DNA of 23,471 nt, from positions 1-23,471 of the IMG/VR virus record IMGVR_UViG_3300032238_001617; one strand, written 5' to 3'. The notes under the pieces were generated by a model. That model searched no databases. It was not told the DNA's origin and saw only the letters and a list, made by a program, of their open reading frames with translations. Source of the stretch: a virus. Shown here piece by piece: positions 22,783 through 23,471 of this stretch. How positions within the stretch are numbered: the stretch's first letter is position 1; the number at the start of each line of letters is the position of its first letter. A program made the position numbers and the translations under genes.

Positions 22783-23471
22783 TTAATTTGATAGTTCGAA
22801 AAATCGTTGTTGAATAAGTGACTTGTCTATTGGGCTAAAGTTTTCATATTTAGGTGCAGATGATTGTGGTGGTGTCGGTGAATCATCATCATCTGCTTGA
22901 GAACTGATTTCAAAGTGTCCAGTTGAGGTATTTACTTTCGCTGCGAACGTTAGGCCGTCCATACCGTATCTGTTTTTCATAATGTGAAATCTACCTGTAC
23001 CATTTACTTTGTCTTCTTTCTTTCTTGATAAGGATATTGCTACATCGGTAACCATCATTTTATCATAGCTACCCGCAGCTTTATCACCCTCAATTATATC
23101 ATCTTTAGCTCCAGCGCGATTTACTTGAGAAACTGACCAAATTGGTAAGTTTAATTCTCTAGCAAGTCCCTTAGTGCTTACATAAATATCATCAATCTCT
23201 TCCTTACGCTCACGAGAGTTTCTTTTTGAGCGTAATAGATCGACATAGTCTATAATAATAAGATCCGGTTTAAAATCAAGATCTATACACTTTTTTATGT
23301 GAGATTCAATGGTGTTTATTGTAGCTTTTCCAGTAGGAAATTCTTTTATGATCAATTGTCCCTCTAGTGATGGTACAACTTCTTCAACTTTTGATTTAAA
23401 ATTCATGATATTTTGAACAGGAACATTTGTAAAAAAAGCATCATATCTTCTTCCAACATAATCTGATCCTA
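22783..23471 (-). CDS. Replicative DNA helicase, DnaB/T4 gp41-like (N-terminus beyond window)
   Basis: The frame is open to the right edge, so at least 228 C-terminal residues are seen. An internal ATG at 23406 is not the true start, because the preceding codons (GSDYVGRRYDAFFTNV) stay open. The visible part is the RecA-like core after the Walker A motif: PDLIIIDYVDLL with Walker B aspartate, a NLPIWSVSQVNRAG segment with sensor Q and R, and GSYDKMMVTDVAISL, then FHIMKNRYGMDGLTF, typical of DnaB and gp41 helicases. A proline/serine-rich linker and a short tail (IDKSLIQQRFFEL) follow, perhaps contacting a partner. It would unwind the fork ahead of the polymerase encoded downstream. Confidence 0.9.
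   Translation of the reverse strand, partial: GSDYVGRRYDAFFTNVPVQNIMNFKSKVEEVVPSLEGQLIIKEFPTGKATINTIESHIKKCIDLDFKPDLIIIDYVDLLRSKRNSRERKEEIDDIYVSTKGLARELNLPIWSVSQVNRAGAKDDIIEGDKAAGSYDKMMVTDVAISLSRKKEDKVNGTGRFHIMKNRYGMDGLTFAAKVNTSTGHFEISSQADDDDSPTPPQSSAPKYENFSPIDKSLIQQRFFELSN

Overview
The window is a gene-dense, AT-rich stretch with every supported gene on the minus strand, so transcription runs from high to low coordinates. It looks like the replication and nucleotide-metabolism region of a large tailed phage with a T4-type replisome. The evidence is a family B DNA polymerase with 3'-5' exonuclease (gp43-like), a sliding clamp (gp45-like), both clamp-loader subunits (gp44- and gp62-like) and the C-terminal part of a DnaB/gp41-type helicase, mixed with auxiliary metabolic genes and many tiny overlapping genes. 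A Bacteroidota (Flavobacteria-like) host is inferred. Most start codons lack a Shine-Dalgarno sequence and sit in AATTATG or AGTTATG contexts, a DUF2452 protein typical of that phylum is present, and the suspected -7 boxes resemble the Bacteroidota type. No integrase, tRNA, CRISPR array or insertion sequence was seen, and no gap between genes exceeds about 75 bases.

The layout in transcription order is as follows. (a) 23471-20908: replicative helicase end (partial) and a B12-dependent ribonucleotide reductase. (b) 20903-19770: a four-helix membrane protein with a coiled coil, closed by a terminator at 19720-19740. (c) 19705-12458: a roughly 7.2 kb unit bounded by terminators. It holds a hypothetical gene, a DpdA/TGT-like base-exchange enzyme, QueC, two small genes, thioredoxin, QueD, QueE, a newly noted 51-residue ORF, a hotdog thioesterase, a DUF2452 protein, a thioredoxin-fold protein, hypoxanthine phosphoribosyltransferase, GTP cyclohydrolase I and a dUTPase/dCTP-deaminase relative. 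A terminator at 12410-12436 closes it. (d) 12394-8073: DNA polymerase and a kinase-like/HAD fusion protein, with a terminator at 8023-8049. (e) 8001-7261: sliding clamp. (f) 7205-1: a hypothetical gene, GroES, GroEL, two small genes, the clamp-loader ATPase, a newly noted 35-residue ORF, a small membrane protein, a hypothetical gene, the small clamp-loader subunit, a small MazG-like helical protein, a RecB/Cas4-like nuclease, a ribbon-helix-helix protein and a partial glycosyltransferase.

The most striking biology is an apparently complete GTP-to-7-deazaguanine pathway (FolE, QueD, QueE, QueC) in one transcription unit with a DpdA-like transglycosylase. This suggests that the phage replaces some guanines in its DNA with preQ0 or a derivative. 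QueC appears to have lost its zinc cysteines, and QueE has an expanded radical-SAM cysteine spacing. The phage also carries its own GroES/GroEL pair. Class II RNR, two thioredoxin-fold proteins, the dUTPase relative and the phosphoribosyltransferase would feed dNTP synthesis for the phage replisome.

Family assignments come from motifs read by eye in the translated sequence. No database search was run.
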